A stretch of 64,000 nucleotides of DNA from Limimaricola sp027213785 (GCF_050847355.1 NZ_CP193755.1:1240001-1304000); one strand, 5' to 3'. Shown: positions 37,270-51,090, counted from the first letter of the stretch. Numbers and translations: made by a program. The notes: generated by a model from the sequence alone, not told the origin.

Positions 37270-38118
37270 ATGAAGGTTTCCGGTTTCCTGAGTTCGTCCC
37301 TCATTTTCGCCGCTACGGGGGGTCTGGCCGAACCGACGCTCGAACGCGGGACCTATCTCGTCGAGGGGCCTGCCGCCTGCGGCAATTGCCACAGTCCGAT
37401 GGGGCCTGAGGGGCCATTGCCCGACATGCATCTCTCCGGTCGCTTGGTCGAAGAGACGCCCGATTTCACTGCGATCGCGTCGAATATCACGCCCGCAAGC
37501 CGCGTGGCGGAGTGGTCCGACGCGGAACTCGCCCGCGCGATCCGCGAGGGCATCCGTCCCGATGGCAGCGTGATCGGTCCGCCGATGCCGATCCCGCTTT
37601 ATCGCGGGCTGTCGGATGATGACGTGATGAGCATGGTGATCTATCTGCGGCAGGTCCCGGCCGTGGAGAACGACCCGGGCGAAAGCCGCTACGACATTCC
37701 GCTCCCGCCTAGCTACGGCCCCCCGGTGGAGAGCGCGAGCGCACCCGACCGCGGGGCAACGGTGGAGTACGGTGCCTATCTGGCGGGGCCCGTGGCGCAT
37801 TGCATCGAATGCCACTCGCCGATGGGGCCGCAGGGTCCGATGACCGACACGCATACCGGTGCGGGCGGGTTCGAATTCCATGGGCCGTGGGGCACTGTGA
37901 TCTCGCCCAATATCACTTCCGGCGAGGACGGCGTCGCGGAGTATTCGGACGAGGATCTGAAGGCGATGATCACCCAGGGACTGCGCCCGGACGGCGAACG
38001 GATGTCGCCACCGATGCCCTATGCCAACTATGCCAGGATGACGGAGGAGGATCTGGACGCCGTCATCGCCTATCTGCGGCAGTTGCCCCCGCGGCCCGAC
38101 GGCGCCGGGTTGGAGTAG
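37270..38118 (+). CDS. Diheme c-type cytochrome
   Basis: 282-aa exported protein: signal peptide ending near GGLAEPT, then two cytochrome c domains, each with a haem site (CGNCHSPMG around residue 37; CIECHSPMG around residue 178) followed by PNITP/PNITS and a downstream Met ligand candidate (PPMPIP, PPMPYA). The two halves align with one another, pointing to a tandem duplication. It resembles cytochrome subunits of alcohol/aldehyde dehydrogenases. Placement next to the ccm cluster is suggestive only. Confidence 0.88.
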   Translation: MKVSGFLSSSLIFAATGGLAEPTLERGTYLVEGPAACGNCHSPMGPEGPLPDMHLSGRLVEETPDFTAIASNITPASRVAEWSDAELARAIREGIRPDGSVIGPPMPIPLYRGLSDDDVMSMVIYLRQVPAVENDPGESRYDIPLPPSYGPPVESASAPDRGATVEYGAYLAGPVAHCIECHSPMGPQGPMTDTHTGAGGFEFHGPWGTVISPNITSGEDGVAEYSDEDLKAMITQGLRPDGERMSPPMPYANYARMTEEDLDAVIAYLRQLPPRPDGAGLE

Positions 38119-38171
38119 CGGCGGAAGGAAACGGTCGGTTTCATTCCGTGATCGCCGATTTCCGAAGAAAA

Positions 38172-38204
38172 ACCGCCCCGGCCATCGGCCGGGGCGGTCT
38201 GTTT
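38172..38204. terminator. Bidirectional terminator between cytochrome c and acnA
   Basis: Perfect 12-bp stem ACCGCCCCGGCC (38172-38183) with GGCCGGGGCGGT (38187-38198), loop ATC. CTGTTTTC follows on the + strand and a T run (from GAAGAAAA) follows on the - strand, so it suits both convergent genes. Confidence 0.88.
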
Positions 38205-38226
38205 TCGCGCCGCGATCCGAAACGGA

Positions 38227-41007
<2,781 letters not shown>

Positions 41008-41226
41008 GAAGTGTCCCTTCTGGCTGCGAGCTGTGGGTCTGGCCCCGGTTCTGCCGCAACGGCAGCAGGCGATCAAGGCCGTCGCCGTCTATGTATACAA
41101 CGGCACACAAATGTCCAGATGCGGCCGCCTCGCGTTTCGCGCACGTCGCTCTCGCGGCGGCTTGATTGGCAAGGAGGGGCGGAACCGCTTAGACCGGACA
41201 GGGTAATTTCGGATTGGAGAGAAGGC

Positions 41227-41918
<692 letters not shown>

Positions 41919-41922
<4 letters not shown>

Positions 41923-42812
41923 CGGCGGGCTGCCTTCCACCGGTTGTGCACCCAGAACCATTGTCCGGGATCGCGCCTCACCCGCGCCTCGAGCCGGGCG
42001 GTCGCCTCGCGCATCATGTCGAGCGGTGCGCCATGTGGAATCGGGGCCTCGACCGCCACATCGAATGAGATGCCGTCGGCGCGACGGGTGCCGTAATACG
42101 GCACGAGCAGCGCATCGAAGCGCCGCGCAAGCTCGGCAGCGGTCAGGGCGGTGCGCGCGGGCCGACCCAGGAAATCGATCTCGACGCCGCTGCGATCGTG
42201 CAGGTCGAACAGGATCGTCGCCATGCCGCCCGCCTTGAGATGGCGCAGGAACCCGGTCAGACCGCGACGCCCCTTTGCGAAAACCGGCCCCGACACGTCC
42301 TGCATCGTCGCCGCGTAGTGGTCGTTGACGAAGCGGTTCGACATTTCGCGATAGAGCCCGCCGATGTCGTAGCCCATGCCGGTGAGCACACGCCGAGGCG
42401 CTTCGTGATTGCCGAAATGCCCGGTGACGAAGATCACCGGACGGCCTTCGGCGCGGGCACGCGCAACCGCTTCCATGCCGTCGGATTGCTGCGGTTCGGA
42501 GGGCAGGGCGCGGGCGAACTCGGCTCCCGAGTAGTTCTCGATCAGGGTACGCCCGAGATTGTCGCAGACCGCGCGCGCCAAGGTGGCGCGGCGCTCGGGT
42601 GCAAGGTCGGGCCAGATCAGCGCGAGATTTGCGCTGGCGCGGCGGCGATAGCCCGCGAGGGGTCCGATCGCGCGCGCGGTGAGCGACCCCATCGCTGCGA
42701 CGCGCCGCTCGTAGGGCAGGGCCATCACGGTGCCGATCGCGGCACGCAGGGCCAGATCGACCGCCCGGTCGGTGGGGCCACGCCCCGAGGGTCTTGCCGT
42801 GTCGCCTGCCAT
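41919..42812 (-). CDS. LpxL/HtrB-type lipid A lauroyl acyltransferase
   Basis: 297-aa membrane-associated acyltransferase of the lysophospholipid acyltransferase superfamily. The catalytic H-x4-E is FVTGHFGNHEAPRR; other conserved segments are NLGRTLIENYSGAEF, FAKGRRGLTGFLRHLKAGG and FDLHDRSGVEIDFLGRPART, with C-terminal WFWVHNRWK. ATG 42812 has GGAG five bases upstream; ATGs at 42851 and 42875 are possible alternatives. Probable substrate: lipid IVA-type precursors. Confidence 0.9.
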
Positions 42813-42893
42813 GGCCGCTCCGCTATCCTGACGCTGCCCCTCATTGGCCATAGGACGGAGAGGGCCGAAAGCCAAGATGCGCCCCGCGAGGCA

Positions 42894-43964
42894 CTAGCCC
42901 ATGGTGTCGTCGGGTTCCGGCGAGACGAGCGTGATTTCGCCGGCATCGGCGGCGGCGCGTATGGCGCCGGTGATCTCGCTCATCGCCGCCTCGGCCTCGA
43001 TCAGGCGAATCTCGCCGCGTTCGGCGATCTCGTCTCGCAGCCCTTGGGCCATGCGTTGCGAGATGTTGTCGAGCAGATGCGCGGCGGCGGTGGCGAAACC
43101 GCCGCCCTGGGCCAGTGCCGCCGCGAGAGCGGTGATCAGCACCGGTTGTTCGATCCGGCGCAATATGGCCGGTGCGTCCGCAGCCGCGAGCCGATCGGGA
43201 ATGTCGCCGAAGGTGAAGATGGACCGGCGTACATCGCGCGCGAAATCGGGATCATCGGCCTCGAGACCGTCCAGCACGTTGTCGCGTGTGGCGCTGCCGC
43301 TGGAATTGAGGATTTCGCCCAGCCTGTCGGGTGCCGGATCTGCGAAGGCATGGTGCGCCGGGCGGCAATGCTCCGCCGCTAGGGCCGCGCCGATCCGCTC
43401 GACTGCATCAGGTGTGATGGTCGAAGTCTGCGACATCGCATGGGTGATCCGCCGGGCCCGTTCCCCCGGCAGCAGCCCAAGCAGTTCCGCAGCCTTGGCG
43501 ACCGGCAACTTCGACAGGGTGACCGCCGCGATCTCTGCGCATTCGCTGGTCATCAGCGGTACCAGATCGGGGCAGGGCAGCGCCGTCAGTCGCGCCCATG
43601 AATCGTCGCTAGAAGGCGGTTCGGTCTCGGCCCGCAACCGCGCCGCCGTCGCCGGGCTGATCCGTCCGTCGAGCGCGGCCAGAACCCCGTCCATGCCGCG
43701 TGGTGCAGCGAGGCCCAGCCCTTCGATGCGGTCGGAGAATTCCGCCGCCACGGCGGCCAGCGTCGTACGATCGACGAGGCGCAGGGCACCCAGTTCGCGG
43801 GTCAGGCTGATCTGCACCTCCTCCGGCAAGGCGGCCAGATCGAGCTTGCGCCCCTCGGCGATCGCCAGTTGCACCACCATCGCGGCCTTGCGACGATGAC
43901 TCAGGTTGCGGCTGCCGCCGACCGGGCGAGCCCCGGCAGGATCTATGGGCTGGGGGGCTGACAC
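42894..43964 (-). CDS. Orphan FliG-like protein
   Basis: 356 aa. The last 120 residues match the FliG C-terminal domain pattern: NVLDGLEADDPDFARDVRRS, IFTFGDIPDRLAAADAPAIL, LLDNISQRMAQGLRDEIAER, GEIRLIEAEAAMSEI. A middle segment (CAEIAAVTLSKLPVAKAAEL then LGLLPGERARRI) fits the FliG middle domain. The N-terminus (HRRKAAMVVQLAIAEGRKLD) also follows FliG. The basic and acidic residues that contact the stator are only partly conserved by eye. No flagellar genes are nearby, so it may be a degenerate or repurposed rotor protein. Confidence 0.75.
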   Translation of the reverse strand: MSAPQPIDPAGARPVGGSRNLSHRRKAAMVVQLAIAEGRKLDLAALPEEVQISLTRELGALRLVDRTTLAAVAAEFSDRIEGLGLAAPRGMDGVLAALDGRISPATAARLRAETEPPSSDDSWARLTALPCPDLVPLMTSECAEIAAVTLSKLPVAKAAELLGLLPGERARRITHAMSQTSTITPDAVERIGAALAAEHCRPAHHAFADPAPDRLGEILNSSGSATRDNVLDGLEADDPDFARDVRRSIFTFGDIPDRLAAADAPAILRRIEQPVLITALAAALAQGGGFATAAAHLLDNISQRMAQGLRDEIAERGEIRLIEAEAAMSEITGAIRAAADAGEITLVSPEPDDTMG

Positions 43965-44322
43965 GGATGCTGTCTCCTGATGCGGTCGGTTCGAACGTCA
44001 TAGAAGATCTGGGTAAACAGGTGGTTCTCAGTTCGTTCCAAGGATGGCCCCGAGCCATGATGTCCCGAAGGTTCTCGACGATGTCGCCATTTCAGGCGAA
44101 ATAGGCCACGGCGCTATCGAAGTGTTCAGATCCGTAGTGTAATCCACTTGAGGTGAAGCAATTCCCGACCGATACTGTATGTATTGGGCAAGTTCGTTTA
44201 TGCAGTCTGAAGTCGCGTTTCCGAGGTCTTGTCCGGGAGGCTCGTCCTGGGGAGGACTGAAGATCGAACTTGGCACGATGAGCGGACCGATCGCGACCAT
44301 GCAGCTGGAACGGGTCCATTAA
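43965..44322. other. Divergent intergenic region with an imperfect dyad
   Basis: 358 bases between the FliG-like gene and the LuxR gene with no credible coding frame. At 44169-44187 there is a 19-bp imperfect inverted repeat, CCGATAC-TGTAT-GTATTGG (one mismatch between the arms), lying 136 bases before luxR. It could be an operator for the adjacent LuxR-type regulator; this is inference from position and symmetry alone. Confidence 0.35.
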
Positions 44323-44922
44323 ATGAGCGTCTCGATCGATAGCGAGCTGCTCGGTCGCTTGGCGCCGGTTGGTCACTACCTTGCCTTGCGGATCGGCTTC
44401 GCGTTCCCGCTCGAAGAATATAACAATTTGCCTCAGCCCTGGATTGACCTCTATACATCCGAGCGGTTCCTGCTCGACGATCCGGCGATCCGTTGGGCCT
44501 ATGCCAACGAGGGGATCGCGCGCTGGAGCGCGCTCGACGACCCGCTCGGCATCTTCGCGAAGGCCTGGCGGCTGGGGCTGCGTCACGGCGCGGTCGCGTC
44601 GGTCTCGGACGAGGAGAGCGGGCTGCGCTCCTACGGCATCTTCTTGCGCGAGGACCGCGAGTTCAGCGATCGCGAACTGGGCGTGCTGCACGGCATGTTG
44701 CTGACCCTGCATGAGAGGGCGGCACCGCCGACCAACCTGACGCAAGCCGAGATCGAGGTGCTGCGGATGGTCAAGAACGGCTACCGGCTCAAGCAGATCG
44801 CCCATGCGCTGGGCGTGACCGAGGGGGCGATCAAGCAGCGCCTGAAGAATGCCCGGACGAAGCTCGGCGCCTCGACGGCCACGCAGGCCGCGACACTGGC
44901 CTCGGGCTTCGGCCTGATCTGA
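44323..44922 (+). CDS. LuxR-family regulator with autoinducer-binding domain (LuxR solo)
   Basis: 199 aa. Residues 1-125 fit the acyl-homoserine-lactone binding domain: WIDLY (Trp, Tyr), LLDDPAIRWA (Asp, Pro), ARWSAL (Trp) and RSYGIFL (Gly) keep the usual signal-pocket residues. Residues 135-195 are a LuxR HTH (NLTQAEIEVLRMVKNGYRLK, then QIAHALGVTEGAIKQRLKNA). No luxI is in the window, so it is a solo here. Divergent from the FliG-like gene. Confidence 0.88.
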   Translation: MSVSIDSELLGRLAPVGHYLALRIGFAFPLEEYNNLPQPWIDLYTSERFLLDDPAIRWAYANEGIARWSALDDPLGIFAKAWRLGLRHGAVASVSDEESGLRSYGIFLREDREFSDRELGVLHGMLLTLHERAAPPTNLTQAEIEVLRMVKNGYRLKQIAHALGVTEGAIKQRLKNARTKLGASTATQAATLASGFGLI

Positions 44923-44928
44923 AGAAGG

Positions 44929-44948
44929 CGGCGGGCCGAAGCCCGCCG
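44929..44948. terminator. Hairpin between convergent luxR and purB
   Basis: Stem CGGCGGGC (44929-44936) with GCCCGCCG (44941-44948), loop CGAA. Short T-rich sequence on the purB side (CCTTCTTC). Moderate support. Confidence 0.5.
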
Positions 44949-44957
44949 CATGAGGCT

Positions 44958-46259
<1,302 letters not shown>

Positions 46260-46374
46260 CGGCGCTCTCTTCGATCGGGGAAGGGTACGCCGGGGTCATA
46301 GGGGCATGGGGACGGGCGCACAAGGTCGCCGGATGACCCGGCGGCACTGTCCGCGCGCCCCCAACTGCGAAGAG

Positions 46375-47229
46375 TCAGATTCCGGGGATCACCGGGCCCA
46401 GCGCCGCGCCATGCGCGCCCAGTGTCAGGATCACCCCCGCTACCGCGGCGCTGTTGGAGCGCTTGCGCAGTCCCGGCAGGGACAGCCCGAGAATGCTGCG
46501 CGGCCGACGCTCGGCCAGTGCCTCGTCCTTGGTGGGCTCCAGCGCCTCGCGGATGCGCTGCATCTCCTCGACCATGGGATGCGCGGCCGCCGGCATGTCG
46601 TTGGCCGGCCGTACCCGCTCGGCCGTGGTGCGCAGCTTCGGCCGCTCGGTGCGGTAGCTCGGGCGCTCGGGCCGGCGCGGTCGCAGCGGGCGTGTTTCCG
46701 GCACTTCGGGCGCCAGTTCCGAGACCTGCTCCGCGGTCTCGGCATCGAAGCGGGCCAGCATCCGGTCGATCTCGTGCTCGGTGGCATGCAGCCCGGGCCG
46801 GGCTGGGTCGAGACCGGGCAACTCGTCGATCATCGCGTCGATCATCTCGACGCTGGCCGCGCGGGGGCTGGTCTTCCACAGCATCCGGTCGGACATGAAG
46901 CGCGCGTTGATCCGGTCGGCGAGCAGCCGGGTGATCGTGCCTTGATGGCTCGCGATGCCGACCTGGCAATCACCGCTTTCGGCGGCACCGACGCCGATCG
47001 ACAGGCAGGCGGCGTACCGGCCGGGAAGCATCTGGGTGTAGGCGAGGATGATGCGGGCATTGTCGAGGTCGAAGACAGCGACGTCCTCGTGATCCCAGTT
47101 CAGCCCGCAATCGCGGGCAGGACCGTCGTTGAGCGCCGTGCGCAGGTCGTCGACCAGGTTGGGGAAGTCGAGTTCGGGAGCGGCGCGGAACAGAAGCTGG
47201 GCAACGGTACTGGTGATCGGGTCTGGCAT
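46375..47229 (-). CDS. Hypothetical protein with C-terminal membrane segment
   Basis: 284 aa, family not recognised. The N-terminal half (TVAQLLFRAAPELDFPNLVD; QMLPGRYAACLSIGVGAAES; KTSPRAASVEMIDAMIDELP) looks like a folded alpha/beta domain. Then comes a Pro/Arg/Glu-rich linker (TRPLRPRRPERPSYRTERPK), and the end has a hydrophobic segment (AAVAGVILTLGAHGAALGPV). ATG 47229 has TTGGAGACCGG upstream. Codon use is like its neighbours. Likely a lineage-restricted membrane-anchored protein. Confidence 0.65.
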   Translation of the reverse strand: MPDPITSTVAQLLFRAAPELDFPNLVDDLRTALNDGPARDCGLNWDHEDVAVFDLDNARIILAYTQMLPGRYAACLSIGVGAAESGDCQVGIASHQGTITRLLADRINARFMSDRMLWKTSPRAASVEMIDAMIDELPGLDPARPGLHATEHEIDRMLARFDAETAEQVSELAPEVPETRPLRPRRPERPSYRTERPKLRTTAERVRPANDMPAAAHPMVEEMQRIREALEPTKDEALAERRPRSILGLSLPGLRKRSNSAAVAGVILTLGAHGAALGPVIPGI

Positions 47230-47431
47230 GGACCGGTCTCCAAGATGAGTCGGCACGTGGGCCGCGTGAGTGGTTCCTTTCATCCATGTTTAGGAATTGT
47301 GTTCCCGCTGAGCGCGAACCGGGGAATTAGCAAGATCGCGACGCTGGAACTGCCCTCTCACCGCCGCAATTCGGCCCCGATACGTGGCATTACGAGCCGC
47401 CTTGTCGCTCGACCCGGCGCGATCGCAACGC

Positions 47432-47456
47432 AAACGGGGCGCCGATTGGCGCCCCG
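47432..47456 (-). terminator. Rho-independent terminator of glnA
   Basis: 9-bp stem CGGGGCGCC (47435-47443) and GGCGCCCCG (47448-47456), 4-base loop, with TTT following on the minus strand. It lies about 30 bases after the glnA stop. Confidence 0.75.
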
Positions 47457-47484
47457 CATGGTCTTGAAATGGCGGTTGAAACGA

Positions 47485-48891
47485 TCAGCAGCTGTAGTAG
47501 AGCTTGTACTCGACCGGGTGCGGCGTGTGCTCGTAGGCGTAGACCTCTTCCCACTTGAGCGCCATGTAACCTTCGAGCTGGTCGCGGGTGAACACGTCAC
47601 CGGCAAGCAGGAACTCGTGATCGGCTTCCAGCGCCTCGAGCGCCTCGCGCAGCGAACCACAGACCGTCGGGATTTGCGCCAGCTCTTCGGGCGGCAGGTC
47701 GTAGAGGTCCTTGTCCGAGGACGGGCCCGGATCGATCTTGTTCTTGATGCCGTCGAGGCCGGCCATCAGCAGCGCCGAGAAGGCGAGGTAGGGGTTCGCG
47801 GCCGGGTCGGGGAAACGGGCCTCGACGCGCTTGGCCTTCGGGCTTTCCGACCACGGGATCCGGACGCAGCCCGAGCGGTTGCGAGCCGAGTAGGCGCGCA
47901 GCACCGGGGCTTCGAAGCCCGGGATCAGGCGCTTGTAGCTGTTGGTGGTGGGGTTGGTGATCGCGTTGAGCGCCTTGGCGTGCTTCAGGATGCCGCCGAT
48001 GAAGTAGAGCGCTTCCTGGCTGAGATCGGCATACTTGTCGCCGGCGAAAAGCGGCTTGCCGTCCTTCCAGATCGACATGTTGACGTGCATGCCCGAGCCG
48101 TTGTCGCCCGAGATCGGCTTCGGCATGAAGGTCGCCGACTTGCCGTAGGCCTGGGCCACGTTGTGGATCACGTATTTGTACTTCTGGATCTCGTCGGCCT
48201 GGTGCGTCAGCGTGCCGAAGATCAGCCCCAGCTCGTGCTGGCACGACGCCACCTCGTGGTGGTGCTTGTCGACCTTCATGCCCATGCGCTTCATGGTCGA
48301 GAGCATCTCGCCGCGCATGTCCTGCGCGTCGTCGATCGGGTTGACCGGGAAGTAGCCGCCCTTGACGCCCGGACGGTGGCCGGTGTTGCCGACCTCGTAC
48401 TCGGTGTCGGTGTTCCAGGCGCCGTCGATCGCGTCGACCGAGAAGGAGACCTTGTTCGAGGTCACGGCGAAGCGGACGTCGTCGAAGATGAAGAACTCGG
48501 CCTCGGGGCCCATATAGGCGGTGTCGCCGATGCCGCTCGACTTCAGGTAGGCTTCGGCCTTCAACGCGGTGCCGCGCGGGTCGCGGTCATAGGGCTCGCC
48601 GGTGTCGGGCTCGACCACGGTGCAGTGGAGGCACAGCGTCTTCTCGGCGTAGAACGGGTCGATATAGGCGCTGTCATTGGCGGGCATCAGCTTCATGTCG
48701 GACTGGTCGATCGACTTCCAGCCGGCGATCGAGGAGCCGTCGAACATGAAGCCTTCCTCGAGGAAGTCCTCGTCGACGAGGTCGGCGACCACCGTGACGT
48801 GCTGCAGCTTGCCCTTGGGGTCGGTGAAACGGATGTCGACGTATTCGACCTCCTCGTCCTTCATCATCTTCAGAAGCTTGGAGCTGTCCAT
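47485..48891 (-). CDS. glnA: Glutamine synthetase type I
   Basis: 468-aa dodecameric enzyme, ATP-dependent glutamate plus ammonia to glutamine. Conserved parts: VDIRFTDPKGKLQHVT, FMFDGSSIAGWKSI, the metal/glutamate site GSGMHVNMSIWKDGKPLFAG, and KDLYDLPPEELAQIPTV, which contains the tyrosine adenylylated in GSI-beta enzymes. It lies 62 bases downstream of glnB, so the two form the usual nitrogen-control operon. Confidence 0.97.
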   Translation of the reverse strand: MDSSKLLKMMKDEEVEYVDIRFTDPKGKLQHVTVVADLVDEDFLEEGFMFDGSSIAGWKSIDQSDMKLMPANDSAYIDPFYAEKTLCLHCTVVEPDTGEPYDRDPRGTALKAEAYLKSSGIGDTAYMGPEAEFFIFDDVRFAVTSNKVSFSVDAIDGAWNTDTEYEVGNTGHRPGVKGGYFPVNPIDDAQDMRGEMLSTMKRMGMKVDKHHHEVASCQHELGLIFGTLTHQADEIQKYKYVIHNVAQAYGKSATFMPKPISGDNGSGMHVNMSIWKDGKPLFAGDKYADLSQEALYFIGGILKHAKALNAITNPTTNSYKRLIPGFEAPVLRAYSARNRSGCVRIPWSESPKAKRVEARFPDPAANPYLAFSALLMAGLDGIKNKIDPGPSSDKDLYDLPPEELAQIPTVCGSLREALEALEADHEFLLAGDVFTRDQLEGYMALKWEEVYAYEHTPHPVEYKLYYSC

Positions 48892-48953
48892 CTCAATGCT
48901 TTCCTTGTTTATCTCGTGTTCGTGAAAAGGGGTTGCCCCCCGCGGCGCGCGGC

Positions 48954-49292
48954 TCAGATCGCGTCGTCGCCGAATTCTCCGGTGCGGATGCGGATCGCCT
49001 GTTCGACGGGCGAAACAAAGATCTTGCCGTCGCCGATCTTGTCGGTCTTCGCGGCATCGACGATGGCCGCGATCGCGCGCTCGACCTGATCGTCGGGCAG
49101 AACCACCTCGATCTTCACCTTGGGCAGAAAATCGACGACGTATTCGGCGCCGCGATAAAGCTCGGTATGGCCCTTCTGGCGTCCAAAGCCTTTCACCTCG
49201 ACAACGGAGAGGCCCTGCACGCCGGCCTCCTGAAGCGCCTCCTTCACCTCGTCGAGCTTGAACGGCTTGATGATCGCCTCGATCTTCTTCAT
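48954..49292 (-). CDS. glnB: Nitrogen regulatory protein PII
   Basis: 112-aa trimeric signal protein reading 2-oxoglutarate and ATP/ADP. The T-loop GFGRQKGHTELYRGAEY carries Tyr51, the uridylylation site; VVLPDDQVERAIAAIVDAAK and TDKIGDGKIFVSPVEQAIRI complete the family signatures. ATG 49292 (MKKIEAIIKPFKLDEVKEAL) gives the exact family length. It controls glutamine synthetase adenylylation and NtrB; glnA follows. Confidence 0.97.
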   Translation of the reverse strand: MKKIEAIIKPFKLDEVKEALQEAGVQGLSVVEVKGFGRQKGHTELYRGAEYVVDFLPKVKIEVVLPDDQVERAIAAIVDAAKTDKIGDGKIFVSPVEQAIRIRTGEFGDDAI

Positions 49293-49416
49293 GTCGCGCG
49301 ACTCCCTTGCATCCGCGTTCTCAGGGGTGAAACCATGACGCCCCGGCCACCTCAATCGCCGCTCCCGGCCCGGAATGGAGCCAATGCCGAAATTCCAGAT
49401 CTGTGCTTAAAATTTG

Positions 49417-49440
49417 TGCATAATGGGTGTATTCGATGCA
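49417..49440. promoter_or_regulatory. Candidate regulatory dyad upstream of glnB
   Basis: TGCAT (49417-49421) and ATGCA (49436-49440) form an inverted repeat with a 14-base spacer, about 125 bases upstream of the glnB start and just before the divergent nnr gene. It loosely resembles NtrC sites (TGCAC...GTGCA). Position fits nitrogen control, but the match is weak. Confidence 0.3.
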
Positions 49441-49504
49441 GTTTGAAAATTCTTGCCCGGCCGACATCCCGGAAACCGCTCGTTCCGTGAGCAGTCCCGA
49501 CGGA

Positions 49505-50986
49505 ATGGCGGTTCTGACTGCCAGTGAAATGCGCGATGCAGAGGCGCGGGCCGTCGCGGCCGGCACACCAGGCGCGGTGCTCATGGAACGGGCGGGGGCT
49601 GCCGTGATTGCCGCGCTGTTCGAGCATTGGCCGCAGCTCTCATCCGGAGGGCGCGTCTGCGTGCTGTGCGGGCCGGGCGGCAATGGCGGTGACGGCTATG
49701 CGGTGGCAAGGCAGTTGGCCATGCGCGGCTGGACGGTCCGGCTTCACGCGCTGGCCCCGACACGCCATGCGGATGCCGCCGGGCAGGCGCGGCTTTGGTC
49801 GGAAATGGGGGCCATCGAGGAGTGGGACCGGGCAGGAGAGTCGGTCGAGGGAGCCGACCTCGTGGTCGACGCGCTGTTCGGCATCGGGCTTGCGCGGCCG
49901 CTCGGCCCCGAGTTCGACCGGGTGCTGAAGGCCGGGGCGCAGCGAGTGCTGGCGATCGACCTGCCATCCGGCCTGTGTTCCGACAGCGGGCGCGTGATCG
50001 GCGAGCGATGCTTCGACGCCGATCTCACGGTGAGCTTTCATACACCGAAGCGCGGCCATATTCTTGCCGAAGGCCCGACCCGTTGCGGCATGCTGGATAT
50101 TCGCGGCATCGGCCTCCCGGAGGAGGGCGGGAGCGTCAGGCTTACCCGCAGACCTGAGCGGTTCGGCAAGCGCGCAGGTCACAAATACGGTCACGGCCAC
50201 GCCCTGGTGCTGTCCGGCGGGGTTGGGCGCGGCGGCGCGGCGCGCATGGCGGCTCGGGCCGCGCTCAGGAGCGGTGCGGGGCTGGTGACGCTGGCCTGCC
50301 CGCCTGCGGCCCTGCAGGAAAACGCGGCCCGGCTGGACGCGATCATGCTGCGGTCGCTGCGGAATGCGGAGGCGCTGGAGCAATTGCTGGAGGATTCCAG
50401 GCTGAACGCGCTTCTGCTCGGCCCGGGTCTCGGGACCAGCATGCGCGAAGGCGAACTGGTGGGGCGGGCGCTTGCGGCGGAGCGGTCAACGGTGCTCGAC
50501 GCCGACGCGCTCACGCTCGTGGCTGGGGATGCGGCTTTGCGGGCTGCGCTGCATGAGGGATGCCTGCTCACGCCGCATGATGGCGAATTCGCGCGTCTGG
50601 TGTCTGACATCGCCGACCGCATGAGCGGGCCGGTCGCAAGCGGCCCGGCCTACTCGCGGCTCGATGCGGCGCGCGAGGCGGCGGGGCGGTTGGGCTGCAC
50701 GGTGCTGCTCAAGGGGCCGGATACGGTGATCGCGGCACCCGATGGGCGCGCGGTGATCAATGCCGCGGTTCATGGTCGCTCCGCGCCATGGCTTGCCACC
50801 GCAGGGGCGGGCGACGTGTTGGCCGGGATCGCGGCGGGGCTGATGGCACGCGGCCGCGACGGTTTCGCCGCGGGGCAGGAGGCGGCGTGGCTGCATGTCG
50901 AGGCGGCGCGCCGTTTCGGCCCGGGGTTGATCGCCGAGGACCTGCCCGAGATGCTGCCCGCCGTGATGCGCGAAATGGGACTTTGA
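49505..50986 (+). CDS. nnr: Bifunctional NAD(P)H-hydrate epimerase / ADP-dependent dehydratase
   Basis: 493-aa YjeF-type repair enzyme. N-terminal epimerase: AVLTASEMRDAEARAVAAG, CVLCGPGGNGGDGYAVARQL, VDALFGIGLARPLGPEF. C-terminal ribokinase-like dehydratase: VGRGGAARMAARAALRSGAG, LLTPHDGEFARLV, LLKGPDTVIAAPDGRAVIN, TAGAGDVLAGIAAGLMARG. It repairs hydrated NAD(P)H. The frame opens at 49427 but only from ATG 49505 does it match the family. Confidence 0.94.
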   Translation: MAVLTASEMRDAEARAVAAGTPGAVLMERAGAAVIAALFEHWPQLSSGGRVCVLCGPGGNGGDGYAVARQLAMRGWTVRLHALAPTRHADAAGQARLWSEMGAIEEWDRAGESVEGADLVVDALFGIGLARPLGPEFDRVLKAGAQRVLAIDLPSGLCSDSGRVIGERCFDADLTVSFHTPKRGHILAEGPTRCGMLDIRGIGLPEEGGSVRLTRRPERFGKRAGHKYGHGHALVLSGGVGRGGAARMAARAALRSGAGLVTLACPPAALQENAARLDAIMLRSLRNAEALEQLLEDSRLNALLLGPGLGTSMREGELVGRALAAERSTVLDADALTLVAGDAALRAALHEGCLLTPHDGEFARLVSDIADRMSGPVASGPAYSRLDAAREAAGRLGCTVLLKGPDTVIAAPDGRAVINAAVHGRSAPWLATAGAGDVLAGIAAGLMARGRDGFAAGQEAAWLHVEAARRFGPGLIAEDLPEMLPAVMREMGL

Positions 50987-51090
50987 GGCCGCTGCGGCAG
51001 TCGGCATTTTTTCCCGTGGCGCGCCGCTTCGGGCTTTGCTAGACAGCGCCGAGATTTCCGGGGGGCCGTTCCGCTCCCCATGAGAGACAT

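Noticed and set aside
44028..44300. 90-codon minus-strand frame before luxR
   Set aside because: Lies in the divergent promoter region, no RBS or family resemblance.
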